A stretch of 64,000 nt of DNA from Paracoccus amoyensis (GCF_014490725.1 NZ_JACOQL010000005.1:1-64000); one strand, 5' to 3'. Numbered from the stretch's first letter, positions 1 to 9,231 are shown. A program made the numbers and translations. Notes: generated by a model from the sequence alone, not told the origin.

Positions 1-2
1 AG

Positions 3-377
<375 letters not shown>

Positions 378-408
378 TCTGACGGCCCCCGGGCCAGGAG
401 ATCATGAT

Positions 409-440
409 GGAAAGCCCGTCCCGAAAGGGGCGGGCTTTTG
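409..440 (+). terminator. Intrinsic terminator after tuf
   Basis: The inverted repeat AAAGCCCG...CGGGCTTTT (about 411-438) has the GC core CCCGTCCC/GGGGCGGG and ends in a T run. It begins about 30 bases after the tuf stop codon. Confidence 0.8.
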
Positions 441-649
441 CGTTGCAACAGAGGCTGGCTTTGTCCGCATGAACCCAGCAAAACTGCACGGGGCAGGGCC
501 GCGCAGAGATTGCCCAAAATCTCTGATTGGATTGCCGTCCCCAAAATTGTCGTTTGCTTGCCCTGTGGACGCGCGGCAGGCCGCGAAAGCGAGGGCAACG
601 AATACAACGCCAGCTAGACCTTTGCGGCGAAGGAACCGCAGGATAGGCG

Positions 650-679
650 TTGACAGTAAGCACTTACTGACGTTATACG
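650..679 (+). promoter_or_regulatory. Candidate promoter of the S10 operon
   Basis: A perfect -35 box TTGACA (650-655) is followed after 18 bases by TATACG (674-679). Transcription would start near 686, leaving a leader of roughly 157 bases before rpsJ. The same -10 sequence, TATACG, occurs in the candidate rplO promoter at 13550. Confidence 0.65.
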
Positions 680-692
680 CGCGCATCGCAGC

Positions 693-834
693 CGAATCCG
701 CATTTGTGAACAAGGATTCGCTTGCCTATGCCGGGGCCGCCCAGTATCGGGCGGCTTCGCAGTTTTTATTGCGGTTCGACGCTGGCAGCGCGTGGTGCGT
801 GGTCAGCCTCTCAACTGAAACTCCCCGTGAGAGG
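693..834 (+). promoter_or_regulatory. Structured rpsJ leader with three hairpins; the last covers the ribosome-binding site
   Basis: Three separate 7-bp stems are visible. Stem 1 is 693-699 with 714-720 (CGAATCC/GGATTCG). Stem 2 is 736-742 with 749-755 (GCCGCCC/GGGCGGC). Stem 3 is 807-813 with 828-834 (CCTCTCA/TGAGAGG). The 3' arm of stem 3 contains most of the GAGGG (831-835) that serves as Shine-Dalgarno for the ATG at 843. This arrangement fits translational control of the S10 operon by one of its products. In gammaproteobacteria L4 does this with a different leader; which protein would act here is unknown. Confidence 0.5.
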
Positions 835-842
835 GATTGACT

Positions 843-1151
843 ATGCAAAGTCAGACCATTCGTATCCGGCTCAAGGCGTTCGATTACCGCGTGCTGGATG
901 CCAGCACCCAGGAAATCCTGAACACTGCCAAGCGCACCGGTGCGACCGTTCGTGGCCCGATTCCGCTGCCGAACAAGATCGAAAAATTCACCGTTCTCCG
1001 TGGTCCGCACATCGACAAGAAGTCGCGCGATCAGTGGGAAATCCGCACGCACAAGCGTTTGCTGGACATTGTTGATCCGACCCCCCAGACCGTTGACGCG
1101 CTGATGAAGCTCGACCTCGCCGCTGGCGTGGATGTCGAGATCAAAGTGTAA
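843..1151 (+). CDS. rpsJ: 30S ribosomal protein S10
   Basis: S10 (102 residues) sits in the head of the 30S subunit and, as NusE, also takes part in transcription antitermination. Family sequences such as IRIRLKAFD at the start and [16 protein letters not shown] in the middle are clear. The ATG at 843 was preferred over an in-frame TTG at 837 because it has GAGGG seven bases upstream and gives the usual length. First gene of the S10 operon; its stop codon overlaps the AGGAGG of rplC. Confidence 0.97.
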   Translation: MQSQTIRIRLKAFDYRVLDASTQEILNTAKRTGATVRGPIPLPNKIEKFTVLRGPHIDKKSRDQWEIRTHKRLLDIVDPTPQTVDALMKLDLAAGVDVEIKV

Positions 1152-1161
1152 GGAGGCGAAG

Positions 1162-2046
1162 ATGCTGCGTACTGGTATTATCGCCAAGAAACTGGGCATG
1201 ACCCGGCTGTTCCTTGAGGATGGTCGTCAGGTTCCGGTGACCGTCCTGCAACTGGACAACCTGCAGGTTGTCGATCAGCGCACCAATGACCGCGATGGCT
1301 ACACCGCAGTTCAGCTGGGTGCTGGTGAAGCCAAGGCAAAGCGCACGACCGCCGCGATGCGTGGTCACTTTGCCAAAGCCTCGGTCGCGCCCAAGCGCAA
1401 GATCGCGGAATTCCGCGTTGCCGAGGAAAACCTGATCAAGGTTGGTGAAGAAATCACGGCCGACCACTACTTCGCTGGTCAGTTCGTCGACATCGCCGGA
1501 ACCTCGATCGGTAAAGGTTTCGCTGGTGCGATGAAGCGCCACAACTTTGGTGGTCTGCGCGCCTCGCACGGTGTGTCGATCAGCCACCGTTCGCATGGTT
1601 CGACTGGTCAGTGTCAGGATCCGGGCAAGGTGTTCAAGGGCAAGAAGATGGCTGGCCATCTTGGTGCCGTTCGCGTCACCACCCAGAACCTGCAAGTCGT
1701 TCGCACCGATGCCGATCGTGGCCTGATCATGGTCAAAGGCTCGGTTCCGGGTTCGAAAGGTGGCTGGGTCACCGTCAAGGATGCCGTGAAAAAAGCGACG
1801 CCTGAAAACGTGATCTATCCCGCCGCATTGCGTTCGGCCGCTGCCGAAGCCAAGCGTCTGGCCGAGGAAGCTGCTGCCGCCGCTGCTGCCGAAGAAGAAG
1901 CAGCACGCGAGGAAGCCGCGCGTCTGGCCGCCGAGCAGGAAGCTGCTGCGCTGGCCGAAGCCGAAGCTTCGATCGCTGCCGACAAGTCGGCTGACGGTGA
2001 TGCTGCTGAAGGCGACAACGCTGCGCCCGAAGGAGATAAAGAATGA
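1162..2046 (+). CDS. rplC: 50S ribosomal protein L3 with a long Ala/Glu-rich C-terminal tail
   Basis: L3 binds 23S rRNA near the peptidyl-transferase centre and is an early assembly protein. Residues 1 to about 215 are a normal L3, starting [14 protein letters not shown] and including the conserved GHFAKA and GSIG-like loop regions. The protein is 294 residues, against about 210 in E. coli. The excess is a tail of about 75 residues made almost only of Ala, Glu, Lys and Asp, predicted to be a charged helix and then disordered. The ATG at 1162 follows a perfect AGGAGG at 1151-1156. The stop overlaps the rplD start as ATGA. Confidence 0.96.
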   Translation: MLRTGIIAKKLGMTRLFLEDGRQVPVTVLQLDNLQVVDQRTNDRDGYTAVQLGAGEAKAKRTTAAMRGHFAKASVAPKRKIAEFRVAEENLIKVGEEITADHYFAGQFVDIAGTSIGKGFAGAMKRHNFGGLRASHGVSISHRSHGSTGQCQDPGKVFKGKKMAGHLGAVRVTTQNLQVVRTDADRGLIMVKGSVPGSKGGWVTVKDAVKKATPENVIYPAALRSAAAEAKRLAEEAAAAAAAEEEAAREEAARLAAEQEAAALAEAEASIAADKSADGDAAEGDNAAPEGDKE

Positions 2047-2663
2047 AACTCGATGTGATCAAGCTGGACTCCGGTAAAGCCGGTTCGATCGAGCTGAACG
2101 ACGAGATCTTCGGGCTGGAGCCGCGCGGCGACATCCTGCAGCGCGTTGTTCGCTGGCAGCGCGCCAAGGCTCAGCAAGGGACCCACTCGGTTCTGGGCAA
2201 GTCGGACGTCAGCTACTCGACGAAAAAGATCTATCGCCAGAAAGGCACCGGCGGCGCTCGTCACGGTTCCAAGAAAGCGCCGATCTTCCGTCATGGTGGT
2301 GTCTACAAAGGCCCGACCCCGCGTTCGCACGCCTTCGATCTGCCGAAGAAAGTGCGCGCACTGGGCCTGAAGCATGCCCTGTCGGCCAAAGCTACCGCTG
2401 GTGAGTTGGTGGTGATCGAGGATCTGAACCTGTCCGACGCCAAAACCTCGGCTGTTGCAAAAGCAGTCAAGGAAAATGGTTGGAAGCGCGTTCTGGTCAT
2501 CGATGGCGCCGCAGTCAACGAGGGCTTTGCCCGCGCAGCGCGCAACCTCGAAGGCGTGGATATCCTGCCGTCGATGGGTGCCAACGTTTATGACATTCTG
2601 AAGCGCGATACGCTTGTCATCACGCGTTCGGGTGTCGAAGCTCTGGAGGCTCGCCTGAAATGA
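2043..2663 (+). CDS. rplD: 50S ribosomal protein L4
   Basis: L4 (206 residues) lines the polypeptide exit tunnel. The L4 loop signature is visible as [15 protein letters not shown] (about residues 60-74) followed by the APIFRHGG segment. It is translationally coupled to rplC by an ATGA overlap and to rplW in the same way. In E. coli L4 represses the S10 operon; whether it acts on the leader at 693-834 here is an inference. Confidence 0.97.
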   Translation: MKLDVIKLDSGKAGSIELNDEIFGLEPRGDILQRVVRWQRAKAQQGTHSVLGKSDVSYSTKKIYRQKGTGGARHGSKKAPIFRHGGVYKGPTPRSHAFDLPKKVRALGLKHALSAKATAGELVVIEDLNLSDAKTSAVAKAVKENGWKRVLVIDGAAVNEGFARAARNLEGVDILPSMGANVYDILKRDTLVITRSGVEALEARLK

Positions 2664-2956
2664 GCGCGAAAGCTGAACATTACGACGTGATCGTCAAGCC
2701 GATCATCACCGAAAAAGCGACCATGACTTCGGAGAACAACGGCGTTGTTTTCCAGGTGACCAAGGACGCAACCAAGCCGCAGATCAAAGAAGCGGTCGAG
2801 GCTTTGTTCGGTGTAAAGGTAATGGCCGTCAATACGACCATCACCAAAGGCAAGGTCAAACGCTTCCGTGGCCAGCTTGGCCGCCGCAGCGATGTGAAAA
2901 AAGCCTATGTTACCCTTGCTGAGGGTAACACTATCGACGTCGCTACCGGACTTTGA
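2660..2956 (+). CDS. rplW: 50S ribosomal protein L23
   Basis: L23 (98 residues) lies at the tunnel exit and is a docking site for trigger factor and SRP. Seen are the N-terminal [13 protein letters not shown] and the loop ending [15 protein letters not shown]. The ATG overlaps the rplD stop. It is the last gene before a strong hairpin terminator at 2972-3006, so it ends the first transcription unit of the S10 cluster unless read-through occurs. Confidence 0.97.
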   Translation: MSAKAEHYDVIVKPIITEKATMTSENNGVVFQVTKDATKPQIKEAVEALFGVKVMAVNTTITKGKVKRFRGQLGRRSDVKKAYVTLAEGNTIDVATGL

Positions 2957-2971
2957 TAGTAGGGCACGAAT

Positions 2972-3006
2972 CTGCGGCCCCGGACCTCCGGGGCCGCAGC
3001 TCTTTT
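2972..3006 (+). terminator. Strong hairpin terminator inside the S10 cluster, between rplW and rplB
   Basis: A 13-bp stem pairs 2972-2984 with 2987-2999 (CTGCGGCCCC / GGGGCCGCAG at the ends of the arms) and is followed by CTCTTTT. It lies 15 bases after the rplW stop codon. The stem is longer than any other terminator stem in the window, although the T run is short. Confidence 0.65.
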
Positions 3007-3036
3007 GACGGAAACGGACCCTTGCTTCGATATCGT
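3005..3036 (+). promoter_or_regulatory. Candidate rplB promoter overlapping the terminator
   Basis: TTGACG (3005-3010) begins in the T run of the preceding terminator. GATATC (3029-3034) lies 18 bases further. This would start a transcript near 3042, about 27 bases before rplB. The -10 match is weak, so confidence is limited. Confidence 0.4.
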
Positions 3037-3068
3037 GGGGCAGGTCCAAAGCAACGGAAGACAGAAAG

Positions 3069-3908
3069 ATGGCATTAAAGTCGTATAAACCGACGACGCC
3101 TGGCCAGCGCGGGCTGGTTCTGATCGACCGTTCGGAGCTTTGGAAAGGGCGTCCGGTCAAATCCCTCACCGAGGGTTTGACCAAAAAGGGCGGTCGGAAC
3201 AACACCGGACGGATCACCATGCGCCGCCAGGGCGGCGGGGCAAAGCGCCTGTATCGCATCGTCGATTTCAAGCGCAACAAATTCGATGTGGCCGCGACGG
3301 TCGAGCGGATCGAATACGATCCCAACCGGACCGCGTTCATCGCACTGATCAAATACGAAGACGGCGAGCAGGCTTATATCCTGGCTCCGCAGCGCCTGGC
3401 CGTTGGTGATGCAGTCGTCGCCGGCGCCAAGGTTGACGTGAAGCCCGGTAACGCCATGCCCTTCAGCGGCATGCCGATCGGTACCATCGTTCACAACGTC
3501 GAACTGAAGCCCGGCAAGGGCGGCCAGATCGCTCGTTCGGCAGGCACCTATGCCCAGTTCGTCGGTCGTGACGGTGGCTACGCGCAGATCCGCCTGTCCT
3601 CGGGCGAACTGCGTCTGGTGCGTCAGGAGTGCATGGCGACGATCGGTGCGGTGTCGAACGCCGACCACTCGAACCAGAACCTGGGTAAAGCTGGCCGTAA
3701 CCGCCACAAGGGCATCCGCCCAAGCGTCCGCGGTGTCGCAATGAACCCGATCGACCACCCGCATGGTGGTGGTGAAGGTCGTACTTCGGGTGGCCGGACG
3801 CCGGTTACGCCTTGGGGTAAGGACACCAAGGGTAAGAAGACCCGCAGCAACAAGGCGACCGACAAGTATATCTTGCGTTCGCGTCATGCGAAGAAGAAGG
3901 GACGCTAA
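3069..3908 (+). CDS. rplB: 50S ribosomal protein L2
   Basis: L2 (279 residues) is needed for subunit joining and peptidyl-transferase activity. The N-terminal OB-fold begins [15 protein letters not shown]. The highly conserved [14 protein letters not shown] (about residues 225-238), with the functionally important histidines, is intact. The C-terminal tail is basic. The ATG follows a short candidate promoter region rather than coupling to rplW. rpsS starts three bases after its stop. Confidence 0.97.
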   Translation: MALKSYKPTTPGQRGLVLIDRSELWKGRPVKSLTEGLTKKGGRNNTGRITMRRQGGGAKRLYRIVDFKRNKFDVAATVERIEYDPNRTAFIALIKYEDGEQAYILAPQRLAVGDAVVAGAKVDVKPGNAMPFSGMPIGTIVHNVELKPGKGGQIARSAGTYAQFVGRDGGYAQIRLSSGELRLVRQECMATIGAVSNADHSNQNLGKAGRNRHKGIRPSVRGVAMNPIDHPHGGGEGRTSGGRTPVTPWGKDTKGKKTRSNKATDKYILRSRHAKKKGR

Positions 3909-3911
3909 CCC

Positions 3912-4190
3912 ATGGCACGTTCTATTTGGAAGGGCCCCTTTGTTGACGCTTATGTGCTCAAGAAAGCGGAAAAGGCCCGTGACTCGGGTAAGTCCGATGT
4001 CATCAAGATCTGGTCGCGCCGTTCGACCATTCTGCCGCAATTCGTTGGTCTGACTTTTGGCGTTTACAACGGCCAGAAGCACATCCCGGTCAATGTGACC
4101 GAGGAAATGATTGGCCAGAAATTCGGTGAATATTCGCCCACCCGGACCTATTACGGTCACGCGGCGGACAAGAAAGCCAAGAGGAAGTAA
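3912..4190 (+). CDS. rpsS: 30S ribosomal protein S19
   Basis: S19 (92 residues) is in the 30S head, next to S13. It shows the family pattern starting [11 protein letters not shown] and the C-terminal [21 protein letters not shown]. It sits between rplB and rplV in the standard S10 order, with very short spacers, so it is co-transcribed with them. Confidence 0.97.
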   Translation: MARSIWKGPFVDAYVLKKAEKARDSGKSDVIKIWSRRSTILPQFVGLTFGVYNGQKHIPVNVTEEMIGQKFGEYSPTRTYYGHAADKKAKRK

Positions 4191-4195
4191 TCGTC

Positions 4196-4576
4196 ATGGG
4201 TAAGGAACAGAATCCGCGCCGCGTGGCGGAAAACGAAGCGTTCGCAAAGACGAAAATGCTGCGCACCTCGCCGCAAAAGCTGAACCTGGTGGCTCAGCTG
4301 ATCCGTGGCAAGAAAGTGGACAAGGCTTTGGCCGATCTGACTTTCTCGCACAAGCGGATCGCAGGCGACGTGAAAAAATGTCTGCAGTCGGCAATCGCCA
4401 ACGCTGAAAACAACCACGGTTTGGACGTCGATAACCTGATCGTCGCCGAAGCCTGGGTCGGTAAGAATCTGGTGATGAAACGTGGCCGTCCGCGGGCACG
4501 TGGTCGTTACGGCAAAATCATGAAGCCGTTCTCGGAAATCACCATCAAGGTTCGTCAAGTCGAGGAGCAAGCGTAA
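4196..4576 (+). CDS. rplV: 50S ribosomal protein L22
   Basis: L22 (126 residues) has a globular surface domain and a beta-hairpin in the exit tunnel, the site of macrolide-resistance changes in other species. Seen are [18 protein letters not shown] near the N-terminus and the hairpin sequence [15 protein letters not shown] near the C-terminus. Its stop codon shares a base with the rpsC start (TAATG). Confidence 0.97.
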   Translation: MGKEQNPRRVAENEAFAKTKMLRTSPQKLNLVAQLIRGKKVDKALADLTFSHKRIAGDVKKCLQSAIANAENNHGLDVDNLIVAEAWVGKNLVMKRGRPRARGRYGKIMKPFSEITIKVRQVEEQA

Positions 4577-5286
4577 TGGGTCAGAAGGTCAATCCGATTG
4601 GCATGCGCCTGCAGGTAAACCGCACCTGGGACAGCCGCTGGTATGCTGACGACAAGGACTATGGCAATCTGCTGCTTGAAGACCTGAAAATTCGGGACTT
4701 CATTAAGAAAGAAGCCAAACAGGCCGGTATCAGCCGCGTCATCATCGAGCGTCCGCACAAAAAGTGCCGTGTGACCATTCACGCTGCACGTCCGGGTGTC
4801 ATCATCGGCAAAAAAGGCGCCGATATCGAGGTGCTGCGCAAGAAGTTGTCGAACTTCACCAGCAGCGACGTGAATCTGAACATCGTCGAAGTCCGCAAGC
4901 CGGAAGTCGATGCTGCTCTGGTCGCTGAATCGATTGCGCAGCAGCTTGAGCGTCGTGTTTCGTTCCGTCGCGCCATGAAGCGCTCGGTTCAGAACGCAAT
5001 GCGTATGGGCGCCCTGGGCATTCGTGTGAACGTTTCGGGTCGTCTTGGCGGCGCTGAAATCGCCCGCACCGAATGGTATCGCGAAGGCCGTGTGCCGCTG
5101 CACACCCTGCGTGCCGACATCGATTATGCGCTGGCCGAAGCCACGACCCCCTATGGGATCATCGGCGTGAAGGTGTGGATTTTCAAAGGCGAGATCATGG
5201 AACATGATCCTCAGGCCCGCGATCGCCGCGCTGCCGAAGCCCAAGAAGGTCCGGCTCCTCGTGGCCCGCGCCGCGACGCTCGGTAA
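4576..5286 (+). CDS. rpsC: 30S ribosomal protein S3
   Basis: S3 (236 residues) forms part of the mRNA entry channel. It begins [11 protein letters not shown]. The KH domain has its GxxG loop in [18 protein letters not shown] (about residues 74-91), and the C-terminal domain holds [15 protein letters not shown]. The last 25 residues are a charged tail rich in Ala, Arg and Glu. It is coupled to rplV by a one-base overlap, and rplP follows 13 bases later. Confidence 0.97.
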   Translation: MGQKVNPIGMRLQVNRTWDSRWYADDKDYGNLLLEDLKIRDFIKKEAKQAGISRVIIERPHKKCRVTIHAARPGVIIGKKGADIEVLRKKLSNFTSSDVNLNIVEVRKPEVDAALVAESIAQQLERRVSFRRAMKRSVQNAMRMGALGIRVNVSGRLGGAEIARTEWYREGRVPLHTLRADIDYALAEATTPYGIIGVKVWIFKGEIMEHDPQARDRRAAEAQEGPAPRGPRRDAR

Positions 5287-5299
5287 GGAGTAAGGAATT

Positions 5300-5713
5300 A
5301 TGCTGCAACCGAAACGGACGAAGTTCCGCAAACAGTTCAAGGGCCGCATTCACGGTGAAGCCAAAGGCGGCTTCGATCTGAATTTTGGTTCCTACGCGCT
5401 GAAGTCGATCGAGCCCGAGCGTGTGACCGCCCGTCAGATCGAAGCGGCGCGTCGTGCGATCACCCGTCACATGAAACGTCAGGGCCGGGTCTGGATCCGG
5501 ATTTTCCCGGATGTTCCAGTTTCGTCGAAACCTACCGAAGTTCGTATGGGTAAAGGTAAGGGTTCGATCGACTTCTGGGCAGCCCGTGTTCACCCTGGCC
5601 GCATCATGTTCGAAATCGACGGCGTCTCGGATGAGATCGCGCGTGAGGCCCTGCGCCTTGGCGCACAGAAACTGCCAGTTCTGACCCGCATCGTTGCGCG
5701 CGAAGACTGGTAA
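5300..5713 (+). CDS. rplP: 50S ribosomal protein L16
   Basis: L16 (137 residues) helps form the A-site tRNA pocket of the 50S subunit. It starts [16 protein letters not shown] and contains [20 protein letters not shown] followed by [12 protein letters not shown], all typical. In most bacteria rpmC follows within a few bases. Here a terminator and an unrelated Hint-domain gene come first, so rplP ends this transcription unit. Confidence 0.97.
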   Translation: MLQPKRTKFRKQFKGRIHGEAKGGFDLNFGSYALKSIEPERVTARQIEAARRAITRHMKRQGRVWIRIFPDVPVSSKPTEVRMGKGKGSIDFWAARVHPGRIMFEIDGVSDEIAREALRLGAQKLPVLTRIVAREDW

Positions 5714-5742
5714 TTCCGCGCCGCAAGGCAGACTGCATCTGA

Positions 5743-5774
5743 AAAGGCCCCGCCCGATATGGCGGGGCCTTTTT
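5743..5774 (+). terminator. Intrinsic terminator after rplP
   Basis: A perfect 12-bp stem, AAAGGCCCCGCC (5743-5754) with GGCGGGGCCTTT (5761-5772), closes a 6-base loop and runs into TTTTT. It lies 30 bases after the rplP stop. It is one of the clearest terminators in the window and separates rplP from the rest of the usual S10 operon. Confidence 0.9.
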
Positions 5775-5957
5775 GCGTTTGAGCCTGGCGACCCCTTGCC
5801 GAGAGATTTGCCACGGTTGGGGATTGCCTGCGAACAGAAGCCAAACGTAAAAGAAAATAGATGACCAAATCGTTACTTCGGCGTAATTTAGCCGATATAG
5901 AAATCATGGTATGGGTAAATCACGACCGCCTCGACAGCATTTTTGGGATCGGGACCG

Positions 5958-7259
5958 ATGGCTAGAAACTTTACATATTCGAACAATTTTGACGGTAATC
6001 AACAAGGCGGCACGGCCACTGTTCAGACGCAGAACGCTCCGGGGATCGCCAATTCCGGCACCGATGGGAACGCGGACCGCGAATTCGTCTTCATGACCGG
6101 GGCGAATGAATATTCTGGCGGCCGGATCACCGCGAATGCGCTGAACGACGAGGAAGCGAAGGGGCTGAGCAGTTTTCAGGCATCCATGACGCTTGATTTC
6201 ACGGCCGGCAGTTCCACTGCGGGCTCTGGCGATGTCGGCAACGGCAAGGTCGATGGGTTTTCCTTCAGTTTCGGCAATCCCACCTCGCTGCGCAGCGACA
6301 GCCGGGGTCTTGGGTATGCCCAGTTGGAATATGGCGTCCAGACCGGGCTGACGGTGTCGGTTCGTCCGATCAATGACACCATCGAAATCCGCTGGAACAA
6401 CGTCGTCATCGGAAGCGTGACCGGCGTGACCACGCTGGAATCGGGCGCGGCCTCGCAACTGACGCTGGCTGTCAACGCAAGCGGGGGCGTGACCGCGACG
6501 TTCATGGGACGGACGGTGAATGCCACCATTCCGTCGAACCAGTGGAACACCGCCAACAGGACCGGCTGGGATTTCGTCGGGGCCGGTCGGACCGGGGTCA
6601 ATAACGGCACCGGTTACATCGACGACCTGAACATTACCGGCGTCGTCTGCTTTGCGCGCGGCACCATGATCGAGACCGCGGACGGTCCGCGCGCCATCGA
6701 GGATATTACCCCCGGCGATCTCGTGCTGACCCGCGATCACGGCTATCAACCGGTCCGCTGGATCGGCCGACGCAAGCTGGCGCCCGATGTTCTGGCGGCA
6801 CATCCGAAGCTCCGCCCGATCCGTATTGTGGCCGGGGCGATCGGCGCGGGGGCGCCGGCGACCGATCTGGTCGTCAGCCCGCAGCACCGCATCCTGGTGC
6901 GCTCAAAGATCGCGCAGCGGATGTTCGACGCGCAGGAGGTGCTGGTCGCCGCGAGACAGCTATGCGGCATCGACGGTGTCGCCGTCGCGGATGATATCGA
7001 GGAGGTCGAGTATTTTCACCTGCTGTTCGTTCAGCACGAGATCGTCACCGCCAATGGTGTCGAGGCCGAAAGCATGTTGCCGGGGCCGCAGGCGCTGAAG
7101 GCCGTCGGCAGCGCGGCGCTGGAAGAAATTCTGGAAATCTTTCCCGAACTGGCCGAGGAGGACTATCTGCCCGTGCCGGCGCGCATGGTGCCCGGGGGAA
7201 AACAGGCGCGCCAGATGGCATCGCGCCACGTCAAGGCCGCCCGACCGCTTTACAGCTAG
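5958..7259 (+). CDS. Hint-domain protein with an N-terminal lectin-like domain, inserted in the ribosomal-protein cluster
   Basis: This 433-residue protein has two parts. Residues 1 to about 225 are Gly/Thr/Asn-rich beta sequence (for example VDGFSFSFGNP and GWDFVGAGRTG), resembling concanavalin-like lectin or glucanase folds. From Cys231 (CFARGTMIETADGPR) runs a Hint module of the Hint_2 type common in Rhodobacteraceae, with the VSPQHRILVRS block and the final FVQHEIVTANG block. There is no signal peptide; such proteins are often thought to be exported, but nothing here proves it. Hint domains can autoprocess, cleaving before the Cys. The ATG at 5958 has only a weak purine-rich site; a TTG lies five codons upstream. 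The substrate and role are unknown. Confidence 0.85.
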   Translation: MARNFTYSNNFDGNQQGGTATVQTQNAPGIANSGTDGNADREFVFMTGANEYSGGRITANALNDEEAKGLSSFQASMTLDFTAGSSTAGSGDVGNGKVDGFSFSFGNPTSLRSDSRGLGYAQLEYGVQTGLTVSVRPINDTIEIRWNNVVIGSVTGVTTLESGAASQLTLAVNASGGVTATFMGRTVNATIPSNQWNTANRTGWDFVGAGRTGVNNGTGYIDDLNITGVVCFARGTMIETADGPRAIEDITPGDLVLTRDHGYQPVRWIGRRKLAPDVLAAHPKLRPIRIVAGAIGAGAPATDLVVSPQHRILVRSKIAQRMFDAQEVLVAARQLCGIDGVAVADDIEEVEYFHLLFVQHEIVTANGVEAESMLPGPQALKAVGSAALEEILEIFPELAEEDYLPVPARMVPGGKQARQMASRHVKAARPLYS

Positions 7260-7340
7260 GACAAGGCCGCGCACGACTGCCCGATCGGGGGCGGGGCTAA
7301 ACATGCATCGGTTTTTTGGGCCGGATGCTGCGTGAAACGC

Positions 7341-7369
7341 TTGCCAAACCGCGCGGACCGCTGTATGGG
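7341..7369 (+). promoter_or_regulatory. Candidate rpmC promoter
   Basis: TTGCCA (7341-7346) and TATGGG (7364-7369) are separated by 17 bases, 85 bases before the rpmC start. A new start is expected here because rpmC is cut off from rplP by a terminator and the Hint gene. The T run at 7311-7316 just upstream may end the Hint transcript, but I see no convincing stem for it. Confidence 0.35.
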
Positions 7370-7454
7370 CAAGCCTTCATCACGAAACTCCACCGGAATC
7401 AGGGTGGCCCGGACTATCCGGGGCTCTCCGGTGATGTTGAAAGGAAGAAGCGCC

Positions 7455-7661
7455 ATGGATGCGCAAGATCTGCGTTCGAAGACGCCTGACCAGCTGAAAG
7501 ATCAGCTTGTCTCGCTGAAAAAAGAAGCTTTCAACCTGCGTTTCCAGCAGGCCACCGGCCAGTTGGAAAACACTGCACGCATGCGTTCGGTTCGCCGTGA
7601 CGTTGCCCGTGTGCAGACCATTCTGAATCAGAAAGCGGCGGAAGCCGCAGCGTCGAAGTAA
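7455..7661 (+). CDS. rpmC: 50S ribosomal protein L29
   Basis: L29 (68 residues) is a two-helix protein next to L23 at the tunnel exit. Typical sequence: [26 protein letters not shown]-type helix 1 and [11 protein letters not shown] in helix 2. The frame is open for 41 codons upstream, but the ATG at 7455 is chosen because AAAGGAAG precedes it and it gives the family length. It begins a new unit with rpsQ, 12 bases downstream. Confidence 0.95.
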   Translation: MDAQDLRSKTPDQLKDQLVSLKKEAFNLRFQQATGQLENTARMRSVRRDVARVQTILNQKAAEAAASK

Positions 7662-7673
7662 GGAGACCGGCCC

Positions 7674-7919
7674 ATGCCTAAACGCATCCTGCAAGGCCGC
7701 GTGACCAGCGATAAGAACGAACAAACCGTTACTGTTCTGGTCGAACGCCGCTTCAAGCACCCGCTGCTGCACAAGACCGTTCGCTCGTCGAAGAAATATC
7801 GCGCACATGACGCGAATAACCAGTTCAAGATCGGTGACGTTGTTCGCATCGTCGAATGTGCTCCGATCTCGAAAACGAAACGCTGGACTGTCCTGACGGA
7901 CGAAGCCGCTTCGGCATAA
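7674..7919 (+). CDS. rpsQ: 30S ribosomal protein S17
   Basis: S17 (81 residues) is a primary 16S rRNA-binding protein with an OB fold. Seen are [19 protein letters not shown] at the start and [18 protein letters not shown], including the conserved K(Y/F)xAHD segment. An AGGAG site precedes the ATG. A 78-base spacer with a hairpin separates it from rplN. Confidence 0.96.
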   Translation: MPKRILQGRVTSDKNEQTVTVLVERRFKHPLLHKTVRSSKKYRAHDANNQFKIGDVVRIVECAPISKTKRWTVLTDEAASA

Positions 7920-7953
7920 GTCCATCATCACAGATCAGAAATGATCGAAACCC

Positions 7954-7979
7954 TGGGGCCGAAATAAGGTCGGTCCCCA
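7954..7979 (+). promoter_or_regulatory. Hairpin in the rpsQ-rplN spacer
   Basis: TGGGGCCGA (7954-7962) pairs with TCGGTCCCCA (7970-7979): nine base pairs with one bulged T and a 7-base loop. There is no T run after it, so it is more likely a processing or translational element than a terminator. It ends 18 bases before the rplN ATG. Confidence 0.4.
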
Positions 7980-7997
7980 AAGGTCGGGAGAAACCAA

Positions 7998-8366
7998 ATG
8001 ATCCAGATGCAGACCAATCTGGATGTTGCTGATAACTCTGGCGCTCGCCGGGTTCAGTGCATCAAGGTCCTGGGTGGTTCGCACCGTCGCTATGCGTCGG
8101 TGGGCGACATCATTGTCGTTTCCGTCAAGGAAGCCATCCCACGTGGCCGGGTGAAGAAAGGTGACGTCCGCAAGGCCGTCGTCGTTCGCACCGCCAAAGA
8201 AGTTAAGCGCGAAGACGGAACCTCGATCCGTTTCGACCGCAACGCCGCCGTCATCCTGAACAACCAGGGCGAGCCGGTCGGTACCCGTATTTTCGGGCCG
8301 GTCGTTCGCGAGCTGCGCGCCAAGAACTTCATGAAGATCATCTCGCTTGCTCCGGAGGTGCTGTAA
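7998..8366 (+). CDS. rplN: 50S ribosomal protein L14
   Basis: L14 (122 residues) forms inter-subunit bridges and contacts L19. It starts [20 protein letters not shown], the classic L14 signature, and ends [10 protein letters not shown]. This is the start of the spc block. The stop codon overlaps the start of rplX by one base (TAATG). Confidence 0.97.
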   Translation: MIQMQTNLDVADNSGARRVQCIKVLGGSHRRYASVGDIIVVSVKEAIPRGRVKKGDVRKAVVVRTAKEVKREDGTSIRFDRNAAVILNNQGEPVGTRIFGPVVRELRAKNFMKIISLAPEVL

Positions 8367-8671
8367 TGGCTGCCAAGCTGAAAAAAGGCGACAAGGTCGT
8401 CGTCCTTGCCGGCAAGGACAAGGGCAAGCAGGGCGAAATCACCGCTGTGTTCCCGAAAGAGAACAAGGCGATCGTTGATGGTGTAAATATCGCGATCCGT
8501 CACCAGCGTCAGACGCAAACCTCGCAGGGTGGCCGCATGCCAAAGGCAATGCCGATCGACCTGTCGAACCTTGCTCTGATGGACAAGAACGGCAAAGCGA
8601 CCCGCGTTGGCTTCCGCACGGAAGGCGACCAGAAGGTTCGTTTCGCCAAGACCACAGGAGATGTGATCTGA
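8366..8671 (+). CDS. rplX: 50S ribosomal protein L24
   Basis: L24 (101 residues) is an early 50S assembly initiator. The KOW motif is seen as [20 protein letters not shown] (residues 4-23), and the C-terminus has [20 protein letters not shown]. It is coupled at both ends by one-base overlaps to rplN and rplE. Confidence 0.97.
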   Translation: MAAKLKKGDKVVVLAGKDKGKQGEITAVFPKENKAIVDGVNIAIRHQRQTQTSQGGRMPKAMPIDLSNLALMDKNGKATRVGFRTEGDQKVRFAKTTGDVI

Positions 8672-9231
8672 TGCTGGACGAAACGAAATATGCGCCGCGC
8701 CTGAAAGCGCAGTATCGCGAAACGATCCGCGCTGCTCTGAAAGAAGAGTTCGGCTATAAGAACGACATGCAAATTCCGAAACTGGAAAAGATCGTTCTGA
8801 ACATGGGGATCGGCGAAGCCGTGAAAGACACCAAGAAGGTGAAACAGGGCGCTGAAGAGCTGTCGCTGATCGCCGGCCAAAAGGCTGTCATCACCAAGGC
8901 GAAAAACTCGATCGCAGGCTTCCGTGTTCGCGAAGAAATGCCGCTGGGCGCGAAAGTGACCCTGCGTGGCGACCGGATGTATGAATTCCTGGATCGTCTG
9001 ATCAACATCGCGCTGCCCCGCGTCCGCGACTTCCGCGGCGTCAAAGGCAGCTCTTTCGACGGTCGCGGCAACTATGCCATGGGCTTGAAAGAGCAAATCG
9101 TGTTCCCGGAAATCAACTTCGACAAGGTCGACGAAGTTCTGGGGATGGACATCATCATCTGCACCAACGCGAAGACCGACGCGGAAGCGAAAGCACTGTT
9201 GAAGGCATTCAACATGCCGTTCAACAGCTGA
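8671..9231 (+). CDS. rplE: 50S ribosomal protein L5
   Basis: L5 (186 residues) is part of the 5S rRNA particle in the central protuberance. Typical sequence: [19 protein letters not shown] and, in the second half, [20 protein letters not shown] and [18 protein letters not shown]. It starts on the last base of the rplX stop and is followed 18 bases later by rpsN. Confidence 0.97.
   Translation: MLDETKYAPRLKAQYRETIRAALKEEFGYKNDMQIPKLEKIVLNMGIGEAVKDTKKVKQGAEELSLIAGQKAVITKAKNSIAGFRVREEMPLGAKVTLRGDRMYEFLDRLINIALPRVRDFRGVKGSSFDGRGNYAMGLKEQIVFPEINFDKVDEVLGMDIIICTNAKTDAEAKALLKAFNMPFNS

Larger units (their letters stand above)
378..842 (+). other. Gene-free interval between tuf and rpsJ: terminator, promoter and structured leader
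   Basis: This 465-base stretch has no credible gene; the open frames on both strands have no recognisable protein features. It holds the tuf terminator, a candidate rpsJ promoter at 650-679 and a leader of about 160 bases with three stem-loops. Bases 441-640 show nothing that I can assign. Confidence 0.7.

Noticed and set aside
736-770. GCCGCCC/GGGCGGC hairpin read as a transcription attenuator before rpsJ
   Set aside because: The T run begins seven bases after the stem, too far for a standard intrinsic terminator; kept only as a leader hairpin.
5958-7259. Hint module as an intein in a host protein
   Set aside because: There is no C-terminal extein or +1 nucleophile, and the module is followed by about 60 residues without a known host fold; it looks like a Hint_2 protein.
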